This document shows, piece after piece, positions 7,804 through 12,896 of a stretch of 12,896 nucleotides of DNA. Every line of letters begins with the position of its first letter. The stretch's first letter is position 1. Where the stretch lies: assembly GCA_027318945.1 (NCBI GenBank), contig DAHVOF010000210.1, positions 1 to 12,896 of the forward strand. Direction: 5' to 3'. A program made the translations under genes and the position numbers. The notes under the pieces were generated by a model. That model searched no databases. It saw only the letters and a program-made list of their open reading frames with translations, and was not told the DNA's origin. The stretch is from Actinomycetota bacterium (GTDB taxonomy: Bacteria > Actinomycetota > Acidimicrobiia > Acidimicrobiales > Acidimicrobiaceae).

Positions 7804-8298
7804 ATGCTTCTGGCGATTGTTGCATCAATGTGGGTTGCGGTGATCACCATTCCACTTATCGTGAGATGGCGAGATTCACGTCACGTTACTTCGGTCGGGA
7901 GTTTTTCCAGATCCCTCGGGGTGCTGGGACATCAGTGCTCCACTTCGATGACAGCGATACCGGGACGCCAAGCAGTTCGCAAGTCTTCTTGGACAATATT
8001 GACAAAATTCGGCCGAATTGAACCAGAAGCTATCCTGGAAGACTGCTACCGCCTTACTACGGCCCACCCCAGCAAAGTGATCGCATACAAAACCAGCGTT
8101 TCCCGAATCGACCGCCACCAGATGATGAGACGCCGTAAGAACATTCTTTTGAGTCTCGCGGGATCCACATTCATGCTCTTCATGGTGAACCTCCTGCTAG
8201 GATCACGTATTATTGAGCTTCTTACGCTGCTCGCGCTTCTTGCTCTGATTTCCTATCTCGGTTTGCTGATTCAATTCAAAAAAGCTGCATTCAATTAA
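7804..8298 (+). CDS. Conserved actinobacterial-type membrane protein of the galU-moeA locus
   Basis: No biochemical function is known to me. The 164-residue protein has a hydrophobic helix at 1-20, the signature VGSFSRSLGVLG at 31-42, a hydrophilic middle (43-106), a basic stretch RRRKN at 109-113, and two hydrophobic segments at about 114-132 and 136-156. This layout, one N-terminal helix, a short 'SVGSF' segment, a soluble middle and a C-terminal double helix after an arginine run, resembles the transmembrane protein found downstream of galU-moeA in many actinobacteria (Rv0996-like position). AAGGAA at 7786-7791 lies 12 nt before the ATG, a little far. The gene sits 135 nt after moaC, with a small inverted repeat (TACAC-GG-GTGTA, 7772-7783) in the gap. 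Confidence 0.72.
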   Translation: MLLAIVASMWVAVITIPLIVRWRDSRHVTSVGSFSRSLGVLGHQCSTSMTAIPGRQAVRKSSWTILTKFGRIEPEAILEDCYRLTTAHPSKVIAYKTSVSRIDRHQMMRRRKNILLSLAGSTFMLFMVNLLLGSRIIELLTLLALLALISYLGLLIQFKKAAFN

Positions 8299-8354
8299 TC
8301 ATTGCGGCATATGACTCCAATCACCACCTGCGCGAGTAAAATCGAACTTTGCCC

Positions 8355-8430
8355 GGGGGTGTAGCTCAGCTGGTAGAGCGCTACGTTCGCAACGTAGAAG
8401 TCGGCGGTTCGAGTCCGCTCACCTCCACCA
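8355..8430 (+). tRNA. tRNA-Ala, anticodon CGC
   Basis: The 76-nt sequence folds as a full cloverleaf. The acceptor stem is GGGGGTG (8355-8361) with CACCTCC (8420-8426), including the G3-U70 wobble that marks alanine tRNAs. The D arm is 8364-8379. The anticodon stem CTACG/CGTAG encloses the loop TTCGCAA, with anticodon CGC at 8388-8390 reading GCG. The T arm is GGCGG-TTCGAGT-CCGCT. The discriminator A and the CCA end (8428-8430) are encoded. Confidence 0.97.
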
Positions 8431-8439
8431 AAGTATCCG

Positions 8440-8473
8440 TATGAGAACCCTGCACCCTATCGGTGCCCTCATA
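8440..8473 (+). terminator. Possible hairpin terminator after tRNA-Ala
   Basis: Ten bases after the tRNA, TATGAG (8440-8445) pairs with CTCATA (8468-8473), and inside it GCACC (8452-8456) pairs with GGTGC (8462-8466) around a 5-nt loop. There is an uneven internal loop and no T-run after the stem, so this is at best a weak or Rho-assisted terminator. Confidence 0.3.
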
Positions 8474-8482
8474 ACCGTCCCC

Positions 8483-8677
8483 AGCGTTAGCCCTTAATGC
8501 TGCGTAGGCGAACTCTGAGATGGTTTCGGTGCTGATGACGAAACCCTGAAGCGTCAGGTCCCGGGTATAGATGCTCCCGATAGGCACTTCTGGGCACGCC
8601 CCCATCCCGGCCATCGATATGATACGCCCACAGCGGGACGCGCAGTCGACCTCGCGAAACATCACGGTCAACGCCAT
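8483..8677 (-). pseudogene. Decayed fragment of a medium-chain (MDR) dehydrogenase / quinone reductase
   Basis: On the minus strand this stretch encodes CGRIISMAGMG, then VPIGSIYTRDLTLQGF and ISEFAYAALRANA. That follows the 'GGRIV..G......VP...LY.RDLTL.G' pattern at the end of the cofactor-binding domain of zinc-type or quinone-oxidoreductase MDR enzymes. Upstream in the same frame there are stops just before codon 8697 and again about 18 nt earlier, and I could not find the N-terminal half or the Gly-rich dinucleotide loop in another frame. Downstream the frame lacks the usual C-terminal part and runs into the antisense strand of the tRNA-Ala. I read it as a gene remnant. The family call rests on pattern memory only. 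Confidence 0.5.
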
Positions 8678-8842
8678 TCGAACCAGTACTTCCTGAGACT
8701 ACAGCACCGTGAGCAAAGCCTATCTGTGTTCTGGCGCCATACCTTGCTTGCATTCGCAGGCGCATAACACCCGTGCCATGGGCAAAAGTCAGTCGACGCG
8801 GGCAAATATGGACGGGGCCAATATCCGGCAGGACACCTACGA

Positions 8843-8873
8843 CTAAAGGTGCGTTAGCCACAACGCATTTTAG
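8843..8873. repeat. Imperfect 12-bp-stem hairpin, function unknown
   Basis: CTAAAGGTGCGTT (8843-8855) pairs with AACGCATTTTAG (8862-8873) around the loop AGCCAC: 12 base pairs with one G-T wobble and one bulged G. No T-run follows on either strand. It could be a transcription terminator, part of a small RNA or the relic of an inverted-repeat element. Confidence 0.5.
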
Positions 8874-9175
8874 GACAAGTAGCGCAAAGAACCGAACCTC
8901 GCTGGGAGTTCATACGAAACAGCTGGTCCGAAACCGCGTCATCCATCGGCATAAATAGTCCAAACTTGGTGGTCATTATGGCGCAATGAAGGCACTCGTC
9001 GCCAACGCCAAACCGGCGGACGGGCCAGAAACGCCATTCGCAAGGGCGGGGACATTCACTTATTACGGTTACCAATAAGTACCACCTGATCAACACCATA
9101 AAATTAGCTAAAGATTTGGTTAGTGAACAGCGATAGTGTTGGAGTATATCGACCAGCCAACCAAGGAGAATCGCC

Positions 9176-10042
9176 ATGAGTACGTCCCCAGTAGGCGTCA
9201 TCGGATCCGGAACGATGGGTGGATCCATTGCACATCAGGTAGCCATGTCAGGCTACGACGTAAAGCTCCTAGACGTAAGTCAGCCCGCGCTTTCAAAAGC
9301 TGTCGAGCGAATAAAGACATGGACTGAAGCTAGCGTCGCCCGGGGCAAGACGAGCGAGCAGGATGCCAAAAATATCCTCTCCCGCATCTCTGCAACTACC
9401 GACTTTGGGCAGCTCAAAGACTGCAAATTTACAATAGAAGCGGTATTTGAGGACCTCAAAATCAAAGAGGATGTATTCTCTCAAATTGACGCCATTCTTC
9501 CTCAGGATGCAATTCTTGCGACGAACACCTCCTCCATGTCAATTACCGTGCTAGCCGAATATACAAAGCGTCCCGCGAAGGTTGTCGGAATGCATTTCTT
9601 TAACCCTCCACAGATAATGAAGCTCGTGGAAGTTGTGAGGGGTTACAAAACCGGAGACGACACTGTCGCTGAAACAATGGAGTTCGCCAGGTCACTTGGG
9701 AAAGAACCGATCGAGGTCAAAAGAGATACGCCAGGTTTTATCGTGAATAGAATCCTGATTCCTCAGATGCTCGAAGCAATCAGAGTCGTCGAAGAGGGCA
9801 TTGCCACGCCAGAAGACGTTGACAAGGCTATACGCTTGGGCCTAAATGCTCCGATGGGACCATTTGAACTTCAGGATTACACGGGGGTAGATATAGGCCT
9901 CAACGTTGTAGATCACTTCTATGACGAATTTAGGAACGATCGATGGGCGGCCCCGCTATTGCTTCGTGACCTCGTAAGGGCAGGTCGACTTGGTCGAAAA
10001 GTTGGTGCGGGCTGGTATGACTATCCGCCTGAGCAGAAATAA
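9176..10042 (+). CDS. 3-hydroxyacyl-CoA dehydrogenase (Hbd/PaaH family)
   Basis: This NAD(P)-dependent enzyme oxidises (S)-3-hydroxyacyl-CoA to 3-oxoacyl-CoA, or works in reverse. The 288-residue protein has the full two-domain form: GVIGSGTMGG at 7-16 binds the dinucleotide, with Asp33 at the end of the second strand; EAVFED at 88-93 and NTSS at 117-120 follow; HFFNP at 140-144 holds the catalytic His, and Glu152 completes the pair. GFIVNR at 187-192 leads into the dimer domain, which ends with GRKVGAGWYDY at 273-283. AAGGAG at 9163-9168 lies 7 nt before the ATG, the best ribosome site in the window. Butanoyl-type metabolism or the PaaH step of phenylacetate breakdown are both possible; the convergent PaaZ-like gene favours the latter slightly. 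Confidence 0.93.
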   Translation: MSTSPVGVIGSGTMGGSIAHQVAMSGYDVKLLDVSQPALSKAVERIKTWTEASVARGKTSEQDAKNILSRISATTDFGQLKDCKFTIEAVFEDLKIKEDVFSQIDAILPQDAILATNTSSMSITVLAEYTKRPAKVVGMHFFNPPQIMKLVEVVRGYKTGDDTVAETMEFARSLGKEPIEVKRDTPGFIVNRILIPQMLEAIRVVEEGIATPEDVDKAIRLGLNAPMGPFELQDYTGVDIGLNVVDHFYDEFRNDRWAAPLLLRDLVRAGRLGRKVGAGWYDYPPEQK

Positions 10043-10056
10043 ACTAATCGCGTGGC

Positions 10057-10084
10057 AAATCAAGTCCTTTGATGGCTGATTTTT
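10057..10084 (+). terminator. Weak candidate terminator after the hydroxyacyl-CoA dehydrogenase
   Basis: Fifteen bases after the stop, AAATCA (10057-10062) can pair with TGATTT (10077-10082), or alternatively ATCAA with TTGAT at 10059-10073; five T's follow at 10080-10084. The stems are short and AT-rich, so this is only suggestive. Confidence 0.33.
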
Positions 10085-10198
10085 CCGAATTCTTGCGGCG
10101 GAGGGAATCGCAAAATATCTGAGTCATCCTTTCGGAACAAAAGCGCTTTGCAGACCTGTTGTGCCTTGGTGTCAGGCAGACCATTGAGCAATTGCGTC

Positions 10199-10227
10199 TC
10201 GACTGGGTTGAGCCGCAATGTTATGAT
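10199..10227 (+). promoter_or_regulatory. Sigma-70-type promoter for the small membrane protein gene
   Basis: TCGACT (10199-10204, four of six to TTGACA) and TATGAT (10222-10227, five of six to TATAAT) are separated by 17 bp. The expected start site, about 7 nt after the -10 box, falls on the A of the ATG at 10234. That suggests a leaderless transcript. Confidence 0.5.
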
Positions 10228-10233
10228 CGAGAC

Positions 10234-10494
10234 ATGCGAACCTCGCCATTGTTGGGACAGAAAGCATGGTTTGGGCCGCGCCGGTTTGGCTGGGGGTTGG
10301 GTCCTCGTTCACCGGAAGGATGGATCGTCACGGCAACTGCAACTATAGCTGGTGTGGCAGCTGCGGTTCGTTGGCCAAATCGTCCAGTGCTTCGTTCACT
10401 CCCCGTCGCCACATTCGTCGCCATGGCTATCCTCAAAGGCACATCACCTGGCGGACCGAAAGAGTGGCGGAAGCTAGCCCGCCGAGAGGTGTAA
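10234..10494 (+). CDS. Small membrane-associated protein, probably leaderless
   Basis: I do not know a function. The 86-residue product begins MRTSPLLGQKAWFGPRRFG; the KAWFGP-x-RFGWG-x-GP-x-S-x-x-GW pattern is typical of small actinobacterial proteins in which an aromatic, glycine-rich start leads into membrane helices. Two hydrophobic stretches, at about 30-46 and 56-67, follow, and the C-terminus is basic (KEWRKLARREV). A TTG at 10159 would lengthen the frame by 25 codons, but no ribosome site supports it, and the added residues do not look like the family. No Shine-Dalgarno precedes the ATG; a promoter placed to start transcription at the ATG suggests leaderless translation. It stands alone between convergent catabolic genes. 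Confidence 0.65.
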   Translation: MRTSPLLGQKAWFGPRRFGWGLGPRSPEGWIVTATATIAGVAAAVRWPNRPVLRSLPVATFVAMAILKGTSPGGPKEWRKLARREV

Positions 10495-10497
10495 CAA

Positions 10498-10517
10498 GCT
10501 CATCAACTACCATGAGC
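10498..10517 (+). terminator. Candidate hairpin after the small membrane protein gene
   Basis: GCTCAT (10498-10503) and ATGAGC (10512-10517) form a 6-bp perfect stem with an 8-nt loop, three bases after the TAA. The bases that follow are ATAAAAACC and not a T-run, so intrinsic termination is uncertain. Confidence 0.3.
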
Positions 10518-10622
10518 ATAAAAACCATTCAATGAATTCTGAGAAGCGTGGCTAACACAGAGCGCCTCAGATATCCGCCCATTAGGACGTTAGCGCAAAA
10601 CATCTGAAGCGCGCTTAGCGAC

Positions 10623-10665
10623 CTCCATCAACAAGTGACAATGCAATTTACTCTTATCGATGGAG
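10623..10665 (-). repeat. 7-bp inverted repeat downstream of the PaaZ-type gene
   Basis: CTCCATC (10623-10629) and GATGGAG (10659-10665) are perfect inverted copies with 29 bases between them. The pair starts 47 bases beyond the stop of the minus-strand dehydrogenase gene. It could help end that transcript, but the long loop and lack of a T-run make this weak. Confidence 0.3.
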
Positions 10666-10712
10666 TAACCGCAGCCGAACCAAGCACAATCTGCTGCAAC
10701 AAAGAGGGCATG

Positions 10713-12257
10713 CTAAAGCGTTTCAAGAAAAGAGGGATTCCCTTGCACCGCTGTCCGTTGCATGTAATGGGACAACGCCCTCATCCCGCCGAGTTCCTCT
10801 CCCCCACCGGCTCGTCCAGGACCGCCATGGAGCATCTGAGGCATTGCGATCCCGTGTCCGGTAGACTCCCCTGCACTCGAGCTATCCACCATCAGAATTC
10901 TCCCATGCCACGGAGCTAGACCTGTAATCAAAACCTTCGCTAAAGCAGGATCTGCGGTAACGATGGAAGCTACCAGGCTTCCTTCCCCGAGAGACGCAGC
11001 CTCTATCACTTCTCCGAAGGTTTGATATGGGATAAGAGTGCAAACTGGACCGAACGCTTCCACTGAGTGTATCTCAGAAGCATATATATCCTCTGAGCGA
11101 AGGAGCAGCGGAGAAAGGAAAGCTCCCTTTTCGCCATCCGCAGCAACAACGCTCACCTTATTCAAGTCCCCAAAAACTACTTTCGCCGCGGCCATGAGTC
11201 TGGTAGCGCCGCTCCGAACCTCCTCACGCTGCCCATGACTTGCCAGAGGACCCATCTGAACGCTTGGATCACGCGGACTGCCTATGACAATTTGCCCCAA
11301 ACGTGCCGAGACAGCCTCAGCAACGTCTTCGAGCATTGACGCCGGAACGAAAGCTCTTCGTATAGCGGTACACTTCTGGCCTGCTTTGATCACCATCTCA
11401 TTTACAAGCTGGTCTACATATATATCGAACTCCCCATCCTCTTGAATCACGTCAGTGCCGAGAATTGAACAGTTCAATGAGTCTGCTTCAGCATTGAATG
11501 CCACCGAGCGACCTGTCACGATAGGGTGGCTCCTAAGGCTCTGCGCCGTGGCAGCCGAGCCAGTGAAGGATACCGTATCTTGACTTGTAAGGTTTTCTAC
11601 AAGTCCAGCCGGGCTGGCACACAAAAGCGAAATCGTCCCCTCGGGGAGCAAACCCGAATCCACAATCCTTCGAACTACCGCCTCGGTAAGATACGCGGTT
11701 TGAGTGGCAGGCTTTACGACGGATGGCATCCCGGCCAAAAAAGCTGGAGCAAACTTCTCGAGCATGCCCCAAATCGGAAAGTTGAAGGCGTTTATCTGGA
11801 CCGCGGCTCCTAACTTTGAACTGTAAATATGCCTGCCGCCAAAGGTGCCCCCTTTGCCGAGAGGCTCGATTTCACCATCAAGAAGAATCTTTCTGTCAGG
11901 CAACTCGCGTGCGCCCTTGCTTGCATAGACCGCAAGTGTGCCGATGCCGCCGTCAACGTCCACGGCGGTGTCTCGCCTTGTCGCTCCAGTAAGAAGCGAA
12001 ATATCCGCAAACTCTTCGATATGACCGAAAAGGTACTTTCCAAGATCCTTGAGAATTGCTGCCCTCTGCGTGAAGGTCAGCTTCCGTAGCTCTGGCCCGC
12101 CAATTTTTCGCGCAAATTGCAACATAGCTCCTACGTCGGGACCATTCCTGGGCATCAGGGCCACGGCCTCGCCTGTTGAAGCATCCAAAAGGGGCGTAAC
12201 CTCTCCGTCGGCCGACTGCCACCGGCCCTGGCTGTAACTCTGGAGCACTCTTGTCAT
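10713..12257 (-). CDS. paaZ: PaaZ-type aldehyde dehydrogenase without hydratase domain
   Basis: In the aerobic phenylacetate pathway PaaZ opens oxepin-CoA and oxidises the resulting semialdehyde to 3-oxo-5,6-dehydrosuberyl-CoA. The 514-residue protein is the aldehyde dehydrogenase part: INAFNFP at 155-161 holds the conserved Asn159, Glu257 lies in FNAEAD and the nucleophile Cys296 in AGQKC. Near the end GPGRAGGGEELGG and the HYMQRTAVQG stretch are PaaZ-like. E. coli PaaZ has about 680 residues with a C-terminal MaoC-type hydratase; that domain is missing here, and the stop follows directly after the dehydrogenase. A TTG at 12281 is possible, but the ATG at 12257 has GGAGAG just upstream and is preferred. 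Oxepin-CoA hydrolysis would need a separate MaoC protein. A related semialdehyde dehydrogenase role is the main alternative. Confidence 0.85.
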   Translation of the reverse strand: MTRVLQSYSQGRWQSADGEVTPLLDASTGEAVALMPRNGPDVGAMLQFARKIGGPELRKLTFTQRAAILKDLGKYLFGHIEEFADISLLTGATRRDTAVDVDGGIGTLAVYASKGARELPDRKILLDGEIEPLGKGGTFGGRHIYSSKLGAAVQINAFNFPIWGMLEKFAPAFLAGMPSVVKPATQTAYLTEAVVRRIVDSGLLPEGTISLLCASPAGLVENLTSQDTVSFTGSAATAQSLRSHPIVTGRSVAFNAEADSLNCSILGTDVIQEDGEFDIYVDQLVNEMVIKAGQKCTAIRRAFVPASMLEDVAEAVSARLGQIVIGSPRDPSVQMGPLASHGQREEVRSGATRLMAAAKVVFGDLNKVSVVAADGEKGAFLSPLLLRSEDIYASEIHSVEAFGPVCTLIPYQTFGEVIEAASLGEGSLVASIVTADPALAKVLITGLAPWHGRILMVDSSSAGESTGHGIAMPQMLHGGPGRAGGGEELGGMRALSHYMQRTAVQGNPSFLETL

Positions 12258-12311
12258 TTCACTCTCCGCTAGGTTATTCAAATCATCTTCAGAACGTCAT
12301 GCAGAAAAACT

Positions 12312-12339
12312 TGTTTATCCCGCCATTGTAGTTTGACAA
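12312..12339 (-). promoter_or_regulatory. Possible promoter of the PaaZ-type gene
   Basis: On the minus strand TTGTCA (12339-12334) is followed after 16 bp by TAAACA (12317-12312). The -35 box is good (five of six); the -10 box is poor (three of six). Start would be near 12305, leaving about 48 nt of leader. I saw no PaaR-like palindrome in the gap. Confidence 0.3.
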
Positions 12340-12431
12340 CTCCATCACTAAGCTGACCAGGATCTTCCGCATGCGTGGCCCGACTCCCCCAAAACACGTG
12401 CACAGAAAAACTAATCTCGCAATAACCGCCA

Positions 12432-12461
12432 ATCCTGCACGCAAAAAGGGAAAGGCAGGAT
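12432..12461. repeat. 7-bp inverted repeat in the divergent intergenic region
   Basis: ATCCTGC (12432-12438) and GCAGGAT (12455-12461) are perfect inverted copies separated by 16 bases. It lies between the PaaZ-type gene and the lipoprotein phosphoesterase and could be an operator; no known regulator consensus was recognised. Confidence 0.3.
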
Positions 12462-12481
12462 ACATGAAGTGGATACGCCAT

Positions 12482-12509
12482 TTGGTGAACAACACCAGCG
12501 ATTCACCAA
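12482..12509. promoter_or_regulatory. Inverted repeat TTGGTGAA-N12-TTCACCAA, candidate operator
   Basis: Two perfect 8-bp arms (12482-12489 and 12502-12509) lie 36 nt upstream of the phosphoesterase start, just before a TAGAAT -10-like box at 12513-12518. The left arm read on the minus strand is GTTCACC, and the right arm is ATTCACC; these match the PHO-box unit of actinobacterial PhoP. PHO boxes are normally direct repeats, so this inverted layout is unusual and PhoP control is only a suggestion. Confidence 0.4.
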
Positions 12510-12545
12510 CTCTAGAATAGATCTCCGGAGTCTGATCACATACCT

Positions 12546-12896
12546 ATGCAGCCGCCCAGACGATTGTACGTTTTCCTAACGCTTGTCCTGATGATCCTGA
12601 TGCTTGCAAGCTGCAGCGCATCCAGATCATCGCTCCCGTCCGCGCCAACTTCTTCTCTACCGCAACATGCTTCCCACGTGACCTCCCCAATCTCCACTCA
12701 ACCAGCTACCACGAAGGCAAATCCGGCGCAAGCATTCAGACATCCGCACGTCTTTGTAATAGTCATGGAGAACCTCGGATTCCGCGCCGCTATGGCAACG
12801 CCACAGCTTTCCAACCTCGCGCACTCTTGGGCATACGCGTCGAACTACTATGCGACGGCGCACCCTTCGCTGCCAAACTACATTTCGCTTGCTGGA
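12546..12896 (+). CDS. Lipoprotein phosphoesterase (acid phosphatase / phospholipase C-like), 3'-truncated
   Basis: The frame is open from the ATG at 12546 to the window end (117 codons). Residues 1-22 are a lipoprotein signal: basic RR, a hydrophobic core, then the lipobox LASC with lipidated Cys23. A Ser/Thr/Pro-rich linker fills about 24-65. From residue 69 the HVFVIVMEN stretch begins a phosphoesterase domain of the alkaline-phosphatase superfamily (acid phosphatase AcpA / phospholipase C type); Glu75-Asn76 are probable metal ligands. NYYATAHPSLPNY at 100-112 is the next family motif. The enzyme should sit on the outer face of the membrane and release phosphate from esters. The ribosome site is poor: GGAG at 12527-12530 is about 15 nt from the ATG. 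The rest of the gene lies beyond the window. Confidence 0.88.
   Translation, partial: MQPPRRLYVFLTLVLMILMLASCSASRSSLPSAPTSSLPQHASHVTSPISTQPATTKANPAQAFRHPHVFVIVMENLGFRAAMATPQLSNLAHSWAYASNYYATAHPSLPNYISLAG

Larger units (their letters stand above)
8431..9175. other. 745-bp gene-poor region between tRNA-Ala and the hydroxyacyl-CoA dehydrogenase
   Basis: No intact gene is convincing here. The left third holds the MDR remnant. The rest has scattered short frames with no recognisable domains; one on the plus strand (8986-9078, 30 codons, beginning MKALVANAKP) resembles an MDR N-terminus only superficially. A strong imperfect hairpin lies at 8843-8873. The stretch just beside a tRNA gene, with decayed coding sequence, would suit an old insertion or deletion site, but no integrase, transposase or repeated tRNA 3' end was found. 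Confidence 0.5.

Noticed and set aside
8487..8861. 124-codon minus-strand frame overlapping the MDR remnant
   Set aside because: It shares bases with the remnant in another frame, and its product has no recognisable motif; coding is not supported.
8986..9078. 30-codon frame beginning MKALVANAKP, like an MDR N-terminus
   Set aside because: It is on the opposite strand to the MDR remnant and stops after 30 codons; resemblance is only to the first few residues.
8355..9175. Genomic island integrated at tRNA-Ala
   Set aside because: No integrase and no second copy of the tRNA 3' end was found in the window; the decayed region alone is not enough.
8854..9228. 124-codon minus-strand frame opposite the start of the hydroxyacyl-CoA dehydrogenase
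   Set aside because: It overlaps the certain start and ribosome site of that gene and has no domain. An inner 40-codon piece beginning MTTKFGLFMP slightly recalls luciferase-like oxidoreductases, but the match is too short to claim.
10607..10616. 10-bp palindrome AAGCGCGCTT
   Set aside because: Self-complementary GC-rich 10-mers occur by chance; no loop, no neighbouring promoter and no known regulator consensus.
12302..12412. Direct repeat CAGAAAAACT at 12302-12311 and 12403-12412
   Set aside because: A 10-base A-rich repeat about 100 bases apart is easily due to chance and matches no known binding site.

Overview
The window looks like a chromosomal segment of an actinobacterium, with roughly balanced base composition by eye and frequent GTG starts. 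The best evidence is gene order. A small FmdB-family zinc-ribbon gene is divergent from galU, followed by moeA and a two-part membrane protein, which resembles the Mycobacterium tuberculosis Rv0991c / galU / moeA1 / Rv0996 neighbourhood. A PaaZ-type dehydrogenase, a PaaH-type dehydrogenase, a tRNA-Ala with encoded CCA and an apparently leaderless small gene fit the same picture. A class such as Acidimicrobiia is possible but not shown.

Layout. 1-3065 (+): a 5'-truncated tldD, then tldE/pmbA overlapping it by 8 bp, then a PHP-domain metal-dependent hydrolase. 3062-3259 (-): an FmdB-family protein resembling the redox-regulated chaperone Ruc, converging on the PHP gene so that both stop codons lie in one CTAG. 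3260-3500: a divergent promoter region carrying a perfect CIRCE (HrcA operator). 3501-8298 (+): galU, moeA, moaA, moaC and a membrane protein, so four of five genes serve nucleotide-sugar or molybdenum-cofactor synthesis. 8355-8430: tRNA-Ala(CGC). 8431-9175: about 745 bp with no intact gene but a decayed medium-chain dehydrogenase fragment and two hairpins. 9176-10042 (+): 3-hydroxyacyl-CoA dehydrogenase. 10234-10494 (+): a small, probably leaderless, membrane-associated protein. 10713-12257 (-): a PaaZ-type aldehyde dehydrogenase without the hydratase domain. 12546-end (+): the N-terminal part of a lipoprotein phosphoesterase, running off the window.

How the genes work together. MoaA and MoaC make cyclic pyranopterin monophosphate from GTP, and MoeA inserts molybdenum at the end of the same pathway. 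GalU supplies UDP-glucose. TldD and TldE form one protease complex. The 3-hydroxyacyl-CoA dehydrogenase and the PaaZ-like enzyme could both act in aerobic phenylacetyl-CoA breakdown, though they are convergent and not one operon. The strongest regulatory signal is the CIRCE, which puts the Ruc-like gene under likely heat-shock (HrcA) control. I found no CRISPR array, intact mobile element or obviously new defence system.
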